DNA of 64,000 bases, taken from Polydactylus sextarius (Eukaryota; Chordata; Actinopteri; Polynemidae). Shown piece by piece: positions 26,401-37,078 of this stretch. The position numbers and the translations under genes are program-made. Position 1 is the first letter of the stretch, and every line of letters begins with the position of its first letter. A model generated the notes under the pieces. The model saw nothing but the letters and a program-made list of their open reading frames with translations, was not told where the DNA came from and made no database searches. The DNA is taken from positions 14,249,001 to 14,313,000 of the forward strand of contig CM028918.1 of the NCBI GenBank assembly GCA_016801845.1, in the 5' to 3' direction.

Positions 26401-29058
26401 GACGCGGTGTTATCTGTTGAAATAATCACGTCCTCTCTTCCTCTCTCATGTGTCTTACAGCTGCTCAACAGTATGACTGAGTGTTTGTGTGTGGATGTGC
26501 AAAGTCTTGGAGTGTGGAGGCAGCTCTATACGAAACATTTACCCCAGTCCAGGTGAGCACACAGGAGTGGCCAAGTGATATAGGACCATTGATGTCTGAC
26601 ATATACACATATATGTATTTAACATATAAAACATTCTAAAAATGTATAATCGAAAATGTCTGCAGATGTATTTAAATGTTCTGAAACTGTTTGTTTCTTT
26701 CTCATTTCTCTTTTTTTTCAGTCTGCTGTTGAATCATTTACTGAAGTCCTGGAGTTCCTTACCACCAAAGGTTTGACTCTATTCTTTATTTTTTTTTTTA
26801 ATACTGTAATGACTGCTTTAGGACATGTGACAGAATTAAACTGCTTTATAGATCAGACCTAAGTGAGTGCGGAGCAGCGGGGAACATTAAAGTCATTAAA
26901 TGAAAGAAGTCCAGTCCATTTATAGATTTACACAGCACAGCAACAAACGCTGACCAAAGACATTATTTTAATCGCTGATGATGATCAAGTAAAAACTAAA
27001 TGAATTGCACAAATGCACAAATATAATCAAAAGGATGTATGAACCTACAGGAGTGCACATGACGCATGACCGGTCATGTTGCCTTCGTGAGTTTAATGAT
27101 GCTTAATGGGTTCTAGAAATGCCGAAGGATGGAAGATATAACCAGAGTCATTTTAAAGTTATTTAGTTTTAAACTGTATTGTTCATGACTGTCTTGCTGT
27201 GTTTTTTTTTTTTATTATTATTATTTCCCTTTAGCTCCAGAAGAATCTCGAGGAAACAATCCAGTCTTTCAGAGTGACCAACGAGGAGATGAGAGACACG
27301 GCTGAATCTCAGGACCTTCAGGAGTGCAATAACCTGTGTCAGGTGAGACGAAAGTAACTATAAAGTTACATTTTCGTCTTTTAATTTCCAAAAATAAACA
27401 CAGAACACGTCAGACATGTTTGGTTCTCGTCTCCTCCAGAATCTGCAGGTGAAGATGCGCGGCCACGGGTTCCCCTGGTCCAAACTGCTCATGGTTCTGC
27501 TCGTCTTCGCTGCCGGATTCATCACACATGACATCAGATCTCACGGCTCCTTCACAGGTTTGTCTGATCACTGTTTACTCATCAGTCACAAGGCTTTACA
27601 TTTAACGATTCGCTGATTTGTTTATTTCTTTTAACGGTCGTTGTGTGTTTCAGATTCCATCACAGCTAAACATCTGCGCAATTCAGGGGTGACAGCTGTA
27701 TCTCAGCAGGCCTGGAGTAAAATAACAGTCTACTCTAAACAAGGCTTCAGGTACAAACCTCACCTTCTCTTAACATGTGCAAGAAAAATCTCAGTCTGTC
27801 ATGTTGTCAGGTCACTTCCTCCGAAAAATAAACACACGTCCGGATTTTCATCTGCTTTGTCCGAGATATTAGTAAACTATGTCGCCGCTTCTTGTCAGAG
27901 TTTGTTCCTGTTAACTTTTGTACACGGTGTCTAACAGTGAGCCAGTCAACCCAGTAGATAAAAATAGCTCTTTATCAAACAGGTTTCTAATTCACTTCCT
28001 GTTAAAGCTGCTTGTTCAGCATCTACTTCAACTGGTCAGTGTCACCTGAAACATTTCCCTAATGTAATGTATTGAATCTTCTGCGTTCACTTTATTAAAT
28101 ACACTTGTACAGTTCAGTGCAATGCAGTACAACTGCTCATCAATAAAGTCTTGTTTTGGTGTCACAGACAGTGGTGAAGTTTTACCTCTCTGAACCATGA
28201 CCTTAGCCTTTAACAACTAATTTAAAACAGTAAATAATTTTAGCGTCACCGATCTGATGACAAAAAAGTCTGTAATAAATATTTAATAAAGGTATTTATC
28301 AATATGAAGACTGTTCATAAATGGTTTAAATTATGTTGTGTGTCGTTTGTTTGTCTGCAGCTGGTTGGAGACAAACACTCCTTATTATTACTCTGAATGC
28401 GCACGAGTTCTGGGTCCATTAATGGAGCAAGGTATGGAGAGAGCCAAAACAGCAGCCATCTTCATATCTGAAAACACCACACAGTTTATCCTCTGGGTCA
28501 AAGAAAAGACGCCGCAGGTCATAGAATGGGTAAGACTGTTTACACCAACACATACTGTCACTGTCCAGTGTTTCTAATGTGTTCCAACTCTAAATATTCA
28601 CTTCCGTTTCTTTCTTTCTTTGCTCAGGTGAACACCAACACTCCAGACAGTGTGTTCCAGGTGTTGGCGTATCTGAAGGAGCTGCTGCTCCTCTTCCATC
28701 AGAACTACATCCTGCCAGCGCTGGCCTACATATCTGACCTGCTCCAACGAGCGTGGACCAACCTACAGGAGTCCTGCAAGTCAGTGCTCACTTCTTATTT
28801 TATTTTAATGTATTTCATTTTATTCAGCATCCATCCGTTGTTGTGGTCAAAATGTTAAAATGATGTTTGGTTTTATTATTATTATATTTACGAAAATCTC
28901 AAAAACTGACGTGTCTTCGTTTCTCTCACAGCGGCGAGGTGTCGGTGTCGTGCCTGCAGGGTCACGCGGTGTCTTTCACCAACTCGACGTGGCAGCTGCT
29001 CCAACACACAACCTCTGCAATCAAGACATGGGCTCAGGAGCTTCTGACACAAGCATGA
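15831..29058 (+). CDS. tmem214: Transmembrane protein 214
   Basis: ER membrane protein, reported in mammals to recruit procaspase-4 during ER-stress apoptosis. Seventeen coding exons: 15831-15984, 21789-21982, 22371-22521, 22739-22873, 23511-23593, 23857-23962, 24916-24997, 25223-25324, 25650-25791, 26461-26552, 26722-26770, 27235-27342, 27440-27557, 27654-27750, 28361-28529, 28628-28779 and 28932-29058. The frame is continuous for 686 aa, near the human length of 689. The start gives the family motif GKWEVVKKGKK. Conserved blocks include LHGYRVCIQAILQDKPKIAT, MWALGQAGFYDL, WLGIMLPVLGVKSLS, LTKGFGIMGPKEFFPLLDFA and YPRLKVLAFGAKPESTLHTY. Hydrophobic segments lie at about residues 478-495 (LLMVLLVFAAGFITHD) and 608-628. 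The donor GTCGGT at 22522 is weak but required by frame. Human TMEM214 also follows MAPRE3. Confidence 0.96.
15985..21788 (+). other. tmem214 intron 1
   Basis: A 5.8-kb intron. Scattered AT-rich sequence; 17100-17250 carries phrases such as CAGATTAGTTGACAATCAAA that resemble the end of hAT-like miniature elements, too decayed to bound. No exon, RNA gene or intact transposon was recognised. Confidence 0.5.
23412..23445. repeat. (GT)n microsatellite in a tmem214 intron
   Basis: Uninterrupted GT dinucleotide run of about 34 bases, about 65 bases upstream of the acceptor for the exon at 23511. Confidence 0.95.
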
Positions 29059-30215
29059 TTACACAACAGATGATCACAAATTCACACACACATGCACACA
29101 CATAATATAAACACAAGACGTTATATTGACGCAGAAGTTAGACTGACCCAGTCTGGGGCTGCCAGCTCCTCTTTAAAGCCATGATTGGACAATGTGGGGT
29201 CAACACAAACAAACTCTCACTCACAAGGACCCTTCTATTTCTTGTTTTTGGCTAAATTTTATCAATCAGTTTGCTGTTGTATAGATGTTTTTTTTCTACC
29301 AGTCCTTTTTGTCACTGTTGGAAGCAGAGTGTGTGTGTGTGTGTCTCTCTCTCCCTGAGTTTTCTACTGCAAATTTCAACTGTTGCTTTGACAAAATTCT
29401 GTAATTTATAGAAAATGTAGGTTTGTAGATGATTTATAAACCATTTTTATTTAAAAAAATCTATAAAAAAAGTGTTATGTGAAAACTTGGTAAAGGGCAG
29501 GGAAAAGACCAAAAAAAAGAAGATATATTCCAGACTCAAAGACCTCGTCAGTTACTCACCTCCACTTTGTCCAGCTCACTATGAAGTCAGATTAGATGTA
29601 GTAGTATTGTGTGTGTGTGTGTGTGTGTGTGTGTCTGTCAGGCTGAATAAAGCCTCCATGAGAAGCTGTCCAGTGGGCAGCTCACAGTGTAAAAGCCTTG
29701 AAGAGGAAAGATATCGTGGTGAAGGGGTTATATCTGCCGGTGGATTGACTCCCTGATGTCACAGATCTGAGTGGTACAGAAGTAGTTTCACATCAGTCCA
29801 AAAAGGTCCGGAAGGAGAGAAATCCATTCCCATCACTTTATCTTGCACATCGTCTCGTCTCGTCTTTGCTGCTTTATTTTCTATCCTGCCTTCACTTTTT
29901 TCCTCTTCACCAGCGTCTCGACACCTGAGCTAAAATCAGCACTGCAACTGTGTCCACCCACTTTGAAGTCTGATGTTATTCTGTGTGTCTGAGTGCATGG
30001 TTCAACACGCTTATTCCTCCAGAGCAGGATCATGTTAACCCTGTGCCAACGCTCTGTTTGCCCTATTATGACTTCAGAAGATCTTCTCCTCTGTCAAGCT
30101 GATTCACTAACCTCTCCTTGCAAATAAGATGTTTGGATGGATACGGCAATGACTAATGTCTTACTTTGTAATGTAAATGATTTATAATAAAGACTTCAAC
30201 CCCATTCACTGTTTG
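29059..30215 (+). other. tmem214: tmem214 3' UTR
   Basis: Sequence after the tmem214 TGA up to the AATAAA at 30186-30191, the best poly(A) signal. It includes a (GT)n tract at 29609-29634 and a shorter one near 29331-29343. No other gene is seen. Confidence 0.6.
29609..29634. repeat. (GT)n microsatellite
   Basis: GT dinucleotide run of about 26 bases in the presumed tmem214 3' UTR. Confidence 0.95.
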
Positions 30216-30323
30216 GTTTATAATCCTTAATGCCTTAATTTCCCTTTGGGATCAATAAAATGTCAGTCAGAATGTCAGAAAACAAGGATCAGTAATAGTA
30301 GTAGTACCTGCTCTGGAGGTTTT

Positions 30324-31432
30324 GACCATCAGACTGTACAATAATAGTGTCAATTAACATGAAAATTAACTGATTTCTTGGTTAGACATTCAAAGAGTTT
30401 TTTTTTTTTTAATGCCCCAAAACTTCACTTTGATTTAAAGATAAACGTTTAGATGTAGATTGTATGTGTTACTGGTTGTCCAAAATGAGACAGTCACGGT
30501 AAAACTGTTGGAATCAGTTAAAAGTATCAATATGTCGTCACGCCACTTACGTCGGTCGTTACGTATGAGATGTTAACGTCACCTCAGCGTACCAGCCCCT
30601 TCGATAGCTCAGTTGGTAGAGCGGAGGACTGTAGTGTGTAAACATAAGAAATCCTTAGGTCGCTGGTTCAAATCCGGCTCGAAGGAGGTCAACTTTTCAC
30701 ATTACAACAACCTCAATATAATTTACACAACTGTAGATTGGTTTGAGTGGGCGGGGTTACATTTTGATTGATTGTAATTGGATACTAGATGTGAATACTG
30801 TGTGTAAACCACCACTAGGGGGCGTACGTACACCGCTTTGGCTTGATTCAGACCTGTTGATCTCAACACACGACTTCTCACCACAGAAGTAGGTAGATAA
30901 AACCTATTTGCCCGTTATTTAAAAAAAAAAAGGCTTTACACTGTTTTTAAATGTGTTTTTTGTTTGCGTGTTTTATTTGTTAAACACCTTTACAAGGTAA
31001 TTTTAATGTATTTCGTGTGTGTGTAAAGGTTACAAGTGTTGATATACCCAAAATTACCTGTATTGATATAATCGATATAAGACGATAATGAATATAAAAC
31101 GACCCCTGTTTTTCAACCCCATTTAAAAAAACAAACAAACAAACAAACAATGTTTATTTGAAAAATGTAACATGCTCCAGAATTAGCCGCTACCAAGGGC
31201 CAGGATGTGCGGAGGACAGTGATCAGCAGCACAATTCAGAGACCGGTTTAAACGTCCACCAGCTCAGTCCATTGGGCTGCTGTGAGACCACAAATTAGAA
31301 AGTAGTGGGACGACACAGTCTCGTCAGTGTTTGGGAAACACTGTCTTCTGCTGTTTGTCAACCTGCTCAACGTCTCAAGCTCTGACTCTTTTGACGTAAA
31401 GTAATTTACCGCCAGAACAGCAGGGGGCGATA
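30324..31432. repeat. Tandem duplication, copy 1 (carries tRNA-Tyr)
   Basis: Begins at GACCATCAGACTGTACAATA and ends at CAGGGGGCGATA. The same sequence recurs, with scattered substitutions and a few indels, at 31798-32904. Copy 1 has about 20 extra bases after its A-run near 30934. It includes a tRNA-Tyr gene, an (AAAC)n stretch near 31129-31150 and no protein gene. Confidence 0.93.
30598..30686 (+). tRNA. tRNA-Tyr (GTA), with intron
   Basis: A 7-bp acceptor stem (CCTTCGA with TCGAAGG), discriminator A, A box TAGCTCAGTTGGTAGAG and B box GGTTCAAATCC. The anticodon GTA is at 30631-30633. A 16-nt intron at 30635-30650 interrupts the anticodon loop one base after the anticodon, as in eukaryotic tRNA-Tyr. 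A TTTT Pol III terminator follows at about 30693. Lies in the first copy of a tandem duplication. Confidence 0.95.
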
Positions 31433-31797
31433 CGTTTCTATCCGTTACGATTATCAACTATCGCTGATAGTTTATTGACGGCCCGGCCTTGTTCCTACAC
31501 ACACAACGAACAATGGAGACACTGAGAAGACTTTTGTTGGAATTAGAACTGATCGATATTGAACAACAGATCGTTTTATTGTAAATACTGAGACGAGATC
31601 TAAAGAGAAGATGCGTGTTGATGTTATTGTTGTGGAAGCAACACAACCATACAACCGACAGAACGAGGTTCCGGAAATGATGCCGCGGTCCAGTTGTACT
31701 CAGGAGTCACCAACTATTAGCACTTCTGACTAGTTTTTGTCGCTCTAAATCACTCGTACATATAGTATTGTTCACTGTCTATATAAAGAAATACTGC
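31433..31797. other. Unique spacer between duplication copies
   Basis: About 365 bases with no counterpart in either duplicated unit and no recognisable gene. Confidence 0.6.
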
Positions 31798-32904
31798 GAC
31801 CATCAGACTGTACAATAATAGTGACAATTAACATGAAAATTAACTGATTTCTTGGTTAGACATTCAAAGAGTTTTTTTTTTTTTTTTAATGCCCCAAAAC
31901 TTCACTTTGATTTAAAGATAAACGTTTAGATGTAGATTGTATGTGTTACTGGTTGTCCAAAATGAGACAGTCACAGTAAAACTGTTGAAATCAATGAAAA
32001 GTATCAATATGTCGTCACGCCACTTACGTCGGTCGTTACGTATGAGATGTTAACGTCACCTCAGCGTACCAGCCCCTTCGATAGCTCAGTTGGTAGAGCG
32101 GAGGACTGTAGTGTGTAAACATAAGAAATCCTTAGGTCGCTGGTTCAAATCCGGCTCGAAGGAGGTCAACTTTTCACATTACAACAACCTCAATATAATT
32201 TACACAACTGTAGATTGGTTTGAGTGGGCGGGGTTACATTTTGATTGATTGTAATTGGATACTAGATGTGAATACTGTGTGTAAACCACCACTAGGGGGC
32301 GTACGTACACCGCTTTGGCTTGATTCAGACCTGTTGATCTCAACACACGACTTCTCACCACAGAAGTAGGTAGATAAAACCTATTGGCCCGTTATTTAAA
32401 AAAAAAAAAAAAGCCTGTTTTTTGTTTGCGTGTTTTATTTGTTAAACACCTTTACAAGGTAATTTTAATGTATTTCGTGTGTGTGTAAAGGTTACAAGTG
32501 TCGATATACCCAAAATGACCTGTATTGATATAATCGATATAAGATGATCATGAATATAAAACGACCCCTGTTTTTCAAGCCCCATTTAAAAAAACAAACA
32601 AACAAACAAACAAAAACAATGTTTATTTAAAAAAATGTAACATGTGCTCCAGAATTAGCCGCTACCAAGGGCCAGGATGTGCGGAGGACAGTGATCAGCA
32701 GCACAATTCAGAAACCGGTATAAATGTCCATCAGCCCAGTCCATTGGGCTGCTGTGAGACCACAAATTAGAAAGTAGTGGGAAGACACAGTCTCGTCAGT
32801 GTTTGGGAAACACTGTCTTCTGCTGTTTGTCAAGCTGCTCAACGTCTCAAGCTCTGACTCTTTTGTCGTAAAGTATTTTACCGCCAGAACAGCAGGGGGC
32901 GATA
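31798..32904. repeat. Tandem duplication, copy 2 (carries tRNA-Tyr)
   Basis: Direct repeat of 30324-31432, offset 1474 bases at its left edge. The copies stay collinear through the tRNA gene, the A-run, the AAAC tract (about 32594-32616) and the final CAGGGGGCGATA. Sequence diverges abruptly on both sides. Confidence 0.93.
32075..32163 (+). tRNA. tRNA-Tyr (GTA), with intron, second copy
   Basis: Identical over all 89 bases to the gene at 30598-30686, intron included. The anticodon GTA is at 32108-32110, the 16-nt intron at 32112-32127, and TTTT follows in the same downstream context. The shared flanks show that it arose by duplication of the whole unit, not by retroposition. Confidence 0.95.
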
Positions 32905-33159
32905 AAATAGCGTCTTATACTCGGGTCAATGTGGTAATTGCGTGTAATAAACACAGCACCAGCAGCAAGTTTTTGAATATGTAACCGTGTAGTTTATTAT
33001 GTGTTTATTATTTTAATTATACATTTTATGTTGTTACCATTAGCATTGTTTTTGTTATGTTATGTTAATTGTTGTATTTTGTGTTTGAACAAGTAAAACG
33101 TATCATTAACAATTAAACAAGAATATAAACTGTGAAAAACTACATATAATCATGTTTAT
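32905..33159. other. AT-rich spacer
   Basis: Short AT-rich stretch between the duplication and the Harbinger transposase remnant. It may be part of the Harbinger element, but no terminal inverted repeat was recognised. Confidence 0.4.
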
Positions 33160-34160
33160 TCAGGGCTGCCACGCAGTGGTGCGGAGCTGAAGCTGCTGCA
33201 GCAAGGCGGTTTCGTGCAGCATCCCCAGCCTCTCTGACCTGTCGGCTGGACCATGCTCATCCGCCTCCTCGACAGGCTCTGGCTCCACAATGTCCCCGTC
33301 AGCCAGACAGAAGTTGTGGAGGACTGCGCAGCACGCCACCACCTCTGGGACAAAAGGAGGGCTGACCTCCATGGCTTTAAAAAAGAGGCACCACCACCTT
33401 GCCTTCATCATCCCTAATGCCCGTTCTATGATGTTCTTGCCCCGGGCGTGTTTTGAGTTGTAGCCGGTGTGGATGGGGTTTCGGACGGGCTCCCTGTAAG
33501 GAGTCAGGAGACGAATGGGGCGCTCCAGACAAGGATACCCACCATCCCCAAGGAGGCAACATCCTGGAGGTGGGTAGAGTCCCTGGTTAAAAATAGGGCT
33601 GTTTTTCAGCCCCCTGCTGTCCAACAGAAATGTCAGTGAACCTTCCCTGGTTGTCACAGATTGCCTGCAGCCACACTGAATGGTACAGCTTCCTATTAAA
33701 ATAGCAAGCTGCATCTTGGCTCGGTGCTTTGATCCTGATGTGGCAGCCATCAATGGCCCCAGCTGCCACACCAAAAGCTGGAGAACCTGCCAGCACCCAC
33801 CATCTTCAACTCGCCACCACATGGCAGGTGAACCACCCTGGGCAGGATGGCCACCACAGAGTCTGCAATGCGGTGAACAATGTTGTACACTGTGGACCTG
33901 GGGATGCGTCGTCGTATGTCATAAGCCTTTGACACCGCAGGGTACGAGGCTGCATGTGCCAACCAGAACAAAAAGACAAGGACTTCAATGTCCCTCAGCC
34001 ACCCATGGTCTGACTCCGACCTCAGTGCTGCTGTGATGCTATGCCTTGACATCCTGAGATGGGGCTTTGTGTCAGCAGCCCTAAAGAACAGGCTGAGGAT
34101 GGGGATATGTGGATGGACTTGCAGCCTGCAGGGACATTGTAAATACTGTAAATAATTCAT
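33160..34160 (-). pseudogene. PIF/Harbinger (HARBI1-like) transposase, frameshifted
   Basis: DDE-type nuclease of the Harbinger superfamily, relics of which sit in many fish genomes. Three frames must be joined. The first, about 34160-33800, has a helix-turn-helix-like part (SKAYDIRRRIPRSTVYNIVH). The second, about 33796-33600, has the first catalytic Asp in GAIDGCHIRIKAP. The third, about 33600-33160, has the second Asp in LGDGGYPCLERP, the Glu in NIIERALGMMKARWW, and the VVACCAVLHNFCLADGD block. Frame changes near 33800 and 33610 break the protein, so it is a dead copy. A possible 5' exon lies at 34287-34467 on the same strand with a GTAAGA donor, but its phase does not match an obvious acceptor. 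The frameshifts and the transposon-rich setting argue against the domesticated HARBI1 host gene. Confidence 0.85.
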
Positions 34161-34498
34161 TAAATGAAGTAGTAGTATTATTACTCCATAATATTAACCA
34201 TATACGTGTTCATTCTCCTCCCTAGATGTGTAACACTTGCCACCCCCTCCTGTTATAAGTAAAAAAGAAAAAAAAAAACACTCTTACCATGTTGATGTGC
34301 AAGTTTATCAAGGTCGTCAGGCTTCTCCTATAAGAGGCCCTTCGTGATGTACGCAGTTGTCTCTGAACTACGCTGTGAAAAATGTTGACATTTGACATTT
34401 TTGACATTTTTGCGTTGATGATCGCAGTCGGATGAGTCGCTACTGAGGAGGAGGAGACTGCTGTCACTTATAGACTGTAAACACTGATGAGGCAGGTG

Positions 34499-35745
34499 CA
34501 GTCGTATACAAAAGTTTGGGCACCCCTGATCATTTTCAAGATTTTCCTTTATAAATCAATGGTTGTTCGGATCAGCAATTTCTGTTAAATATATCATATA
34601 ATATGTACTTGTTTCTCTGCATAAATGCCTTAGTAGAATATGAGCAGTGTTTAGGGTTGTTGTCTTGTTGAAGTATCCAGCCCTGGTGCAACTTCAACTT
34701 TGTCGCTTATTCTTGAACGTGGTTCGCAAGAATCTACTGATACTGACTGGAATCCATGCAACCTTTAACTTTAACAAGATTGCCAGTACCTGCACTGGCC
34801 ACACAGCCCCACAGCATCATGGAACCACCACCAAATTTTACTGTGGGCAGCAAGTGTTTGTCTTAGAATGCTGTGTTCTTCATCCGCCATACATACCGCC
34901 CCTTGTTATGTCCAAATAACTCAATTTTAGTTTCATCAGTCCACAGCACCTTATTCCAAAATGAAGCTGGCTTGTCCAAATGTGCTTTAGCATACTTCAA
35001 GCGACTCTGTTTGTGGCATTTGCGCAGAAAAGGCTTCTTCTGTATTACTTTCCCATACAGCATCCCCCTTGTGCAAAATGCGCTGAATAGTTGAACGATG
35101 CACAGTGACACCATCTGCAGCAAGATCATGTTGTAGGTCTTTGGGTTGAGTTTGACTGTTCTCACCATCCTTCGCCTCTGCTTATCTGAGATTTTTCTTG
35201 GCCTGCCACTCCGGCCCTTAACTAGAACTGTGCCTGTGGTCTTCCATTTCCTCACTATGTTCCTCACAGCGGAAACTGACAGCTGAAATCTCTGAGGTAG
35301 CTTTTTGTATCCTTCCCATAAACCATGATGTTGAACAATCTTTGTTTTCAGGTCATTTGACAGTTGTTTTGAGGCTCCCATGTTGCCACCCTTCAGAGAA
35401 GATGCAAAGAGGATAACAACTTGCAATTAGCCACCTTAAATACCCTTTCTCATGATTGGCTTCACCTGTGTATGTAGGTCACGGGTCAATGAGCTTACGA
35501 AACAAATTTTATGTCCCAATAATTAGTGCTAAAGGTATTCAAATGATTAAAACAACAAGGTTGCCCAAATTTATGCACCTGTCTACTTTTGTTTAAGCAA
35601 TTATTGCACACTTTCTATAAATTTTATAAACTTCATTTCACTTAATATGATATATTTAACTGAAATTGCTGATCCGAACAACCGTTGATTTATAAAGGAA
35701 AATCTTGAAAATGATCAGGGGTGCTCAAACTGTTGCATACGATTG
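34499..35745 (-). mobile_element. Tc1/mariner element with terminal inverted repeats
   Basis: The outer about 100 bases at each end (34499-34600 and about 35646-35745) are near-perfect inverted repeats, sharing for example GATCATTTTCAAGATTTTCC. A TA follows the right end, as expected of TA-target insertion; the left TA appears mutated to TG. At about 1.25 kb it is shorter than the usual 1.6 kb of intact Tc1 elements and encloses a broken transposase. Confidence 0.9.
34863..35381 (-). pseudogene. Tc1-like transposase remnant
   Basis: The start MGASKQLSNDLKTKIVQ opens a paired-type helix-turn-helix region (LPQRFQLSVSAVRNIVRKWK, GRSGRPRKISDKQRRRM). The reading of the first catalytic region is lost (no clear D motif near 35100), and WTDETKIELFGHN supplies the second Asp. 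A stop follows at residue 172 of this frame. Past it, sequence typical of the last third (FGGGSMMLWGC) is still legible in the next bases but interrupted. Family length is about 340 aa, so this copy is inactive. Confidence 0.88.
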
Positions 35746-35924
35746 TATGTTTAAGCGGGAATATCACACATTGTAGAATACAGTTAAGAAACTGGAATCA
35801 TTTTAAGGAAAAGAATTACTTGGATGAATTAATTACTTTAATTACTAAGTAGTGATCAACAACCACATCTGCATGCTTGTTACTGAATGGAAATGGAGAC
35901 AGAGGCCAGGGAGAGATTGTTGTT

Positions 35925-36060
35925 TTTTATCTTATTCCGAATTGTGCCTACTACTGGATAGCTTGCTATGTAGTAGCTGCTACTGTACCGGTAGAGTAGT
36001 AGGTACTCAGTAGTACGGAGAGCATACTAAGGATTGGGATGCAGCCTCCATGTTGTGAAC
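35925..36060. repeat. Repeat-like stretch with internal TAGTAG motifs
   Basis: CTACTACTGGATAG, GTAGTAGCTGCTACTGTACC and AGAGTAGTAGGTACT fold on each other imperfectly. The ending GGATTGGGATGCAGCC is typical of dispersed fish miniature elements. The rest of the gap up to the first tRNA-Ala (36378) shows nothing recognisable. Confidence 0.35.
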
Positions 36061-36377
36061 CTGTGAGCGATAAATAAAGTTAAATCTTGCTGTCCTGCTG
36101 TATGGTGCCTTTTTTCATTTAAATTAATTTACCCTTTTGTAACCCACATGACCCACGGTCCTGGCACACTACCTGTCCAGAAACAAGGGTTACAAACAGT
36201 TTTCTTTTTTCTTCGTTAATAACATGAAAAACACTTGTTGTGCAAAATTTGGCAGTAATAAATCCGTGTTTTTCATGTTATTTGAGGAAAAAATATATTC
36301 AAAAACGTGCTGCTGGTTAGACAACACTCGTCCGTACGTGTGGCTGTATGGTGACGTCACCTTGGAGCCGGTACCAT

Positions 36378-36450
36378 GGGGGATTAGCTCAAATGGTAGA
36401 GCGCTCGCTTAGCATGCGAGAGGTAGCGGGATCGATGCCCGCATCCTCCA
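36378..36450 (+). tRNA. tRNA-Ala (AGC), copy 1
   Basis: 73 bases. The acceptor stem GGGGGAT pairs with ATCCTCC (one G-T pair), discriminator A. A box TAGCTCAAATGGTAGAG, B box GGATCGATGCC, anticodon AGC at 36411-36413. No intron. A TTTT terminator follows at about 36457. Confidence 0.95.
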
Positions 36451-36588
36451 GTAACGTTTTCAACACAGAATTTTTCGAGTAATATGTAAAAACTTGAGTA
36501 AAACGACGTTGACGTATTTTCTACTTTCTTGCGACAAAATCACGCGTCTCATGATTATTTGGAAATAGGAATAACAAGGTGACTCATC

Positions 36589-36661
36589 GGGGGATTAGCT
36601 CAAATGGTAGAGCGCTCGCTTAGCATGCGAGAGGTAGCGGGATCGATGCCCGCATCCTCCA
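36589..36661 (+). tRNA. tRNA-Ala (AGC), copy 2
   Basis: Identical in all 73 bases to the gene at 36378, with unrelated flanks. An eight-T terminator begins about 8 bases downstream. Anticodon AGC at 36622-36624. Confidence 0.95.
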
Positions 36662-36990
36662 ACGGAAGTTTTTTTTCTGTAACCACACGCATAATATTAA
36701 GGCAGTACTTCTAAAATATGTGGAGTCTCGCCAGTTAGTGGTGTCTGGCGGAGTTGTAATTTTTGTTTTCAACCACTCAATATGTCTTGATGGCGCCTTT
36801 CACATACATTCCTGTAAACCGTTTTTGTTAATGGCAGCTATTTTGAAAACGGACAGAAACTACGGTGGATATGCTCAAAGGCAAAAGGTAAAAATAATTC
36901 AATGACGCTTTCCGTTGTAAATCAACATATAAAAGCTCCTTCTCCGAGAATACTGTCGATATATAGATTATTGTTTCCTCCGCCGACATC

Positions 36991-37063
36991 GGGGGATTAG
37001 CTCAAATGGTAGAGCGCTCGCTTAGCATGCGAGAGGTAGCGGGATCGATGCCCGCATCCTCCA
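36991..37063 (+). tRNA. tRNA-Ala (AGC), copy 3
   Basis: Third identical 73-base copy, same strand. It shares the short leader CATC with copy 2, but other flanking sequence differs. T-runs follow at 37069-37078. Anticodon AGC at 37024-37026. Confidence 0.95.
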
Positions 37064-37078
37064 ATCTGTTTCTTTTTC

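Noticed and set aside
33680..34036. Plus-strand ORFs across the Harbinger remnant
   Set aside because: They are antisense shadows of the minus-strand transposase, which carries the DDE motifs.
33160..34160. Domesticated HARBI1 host gene
   Set aside because: Frame changes break the protein, the host gene is intact in vertebrates, and the surroundings are transposon-rich.
36224..36412. ORF overlapping the first tRNA-Ala
   Set aside because: Its 3' part is the tRNA gene itself read as codons; no protein similarity.
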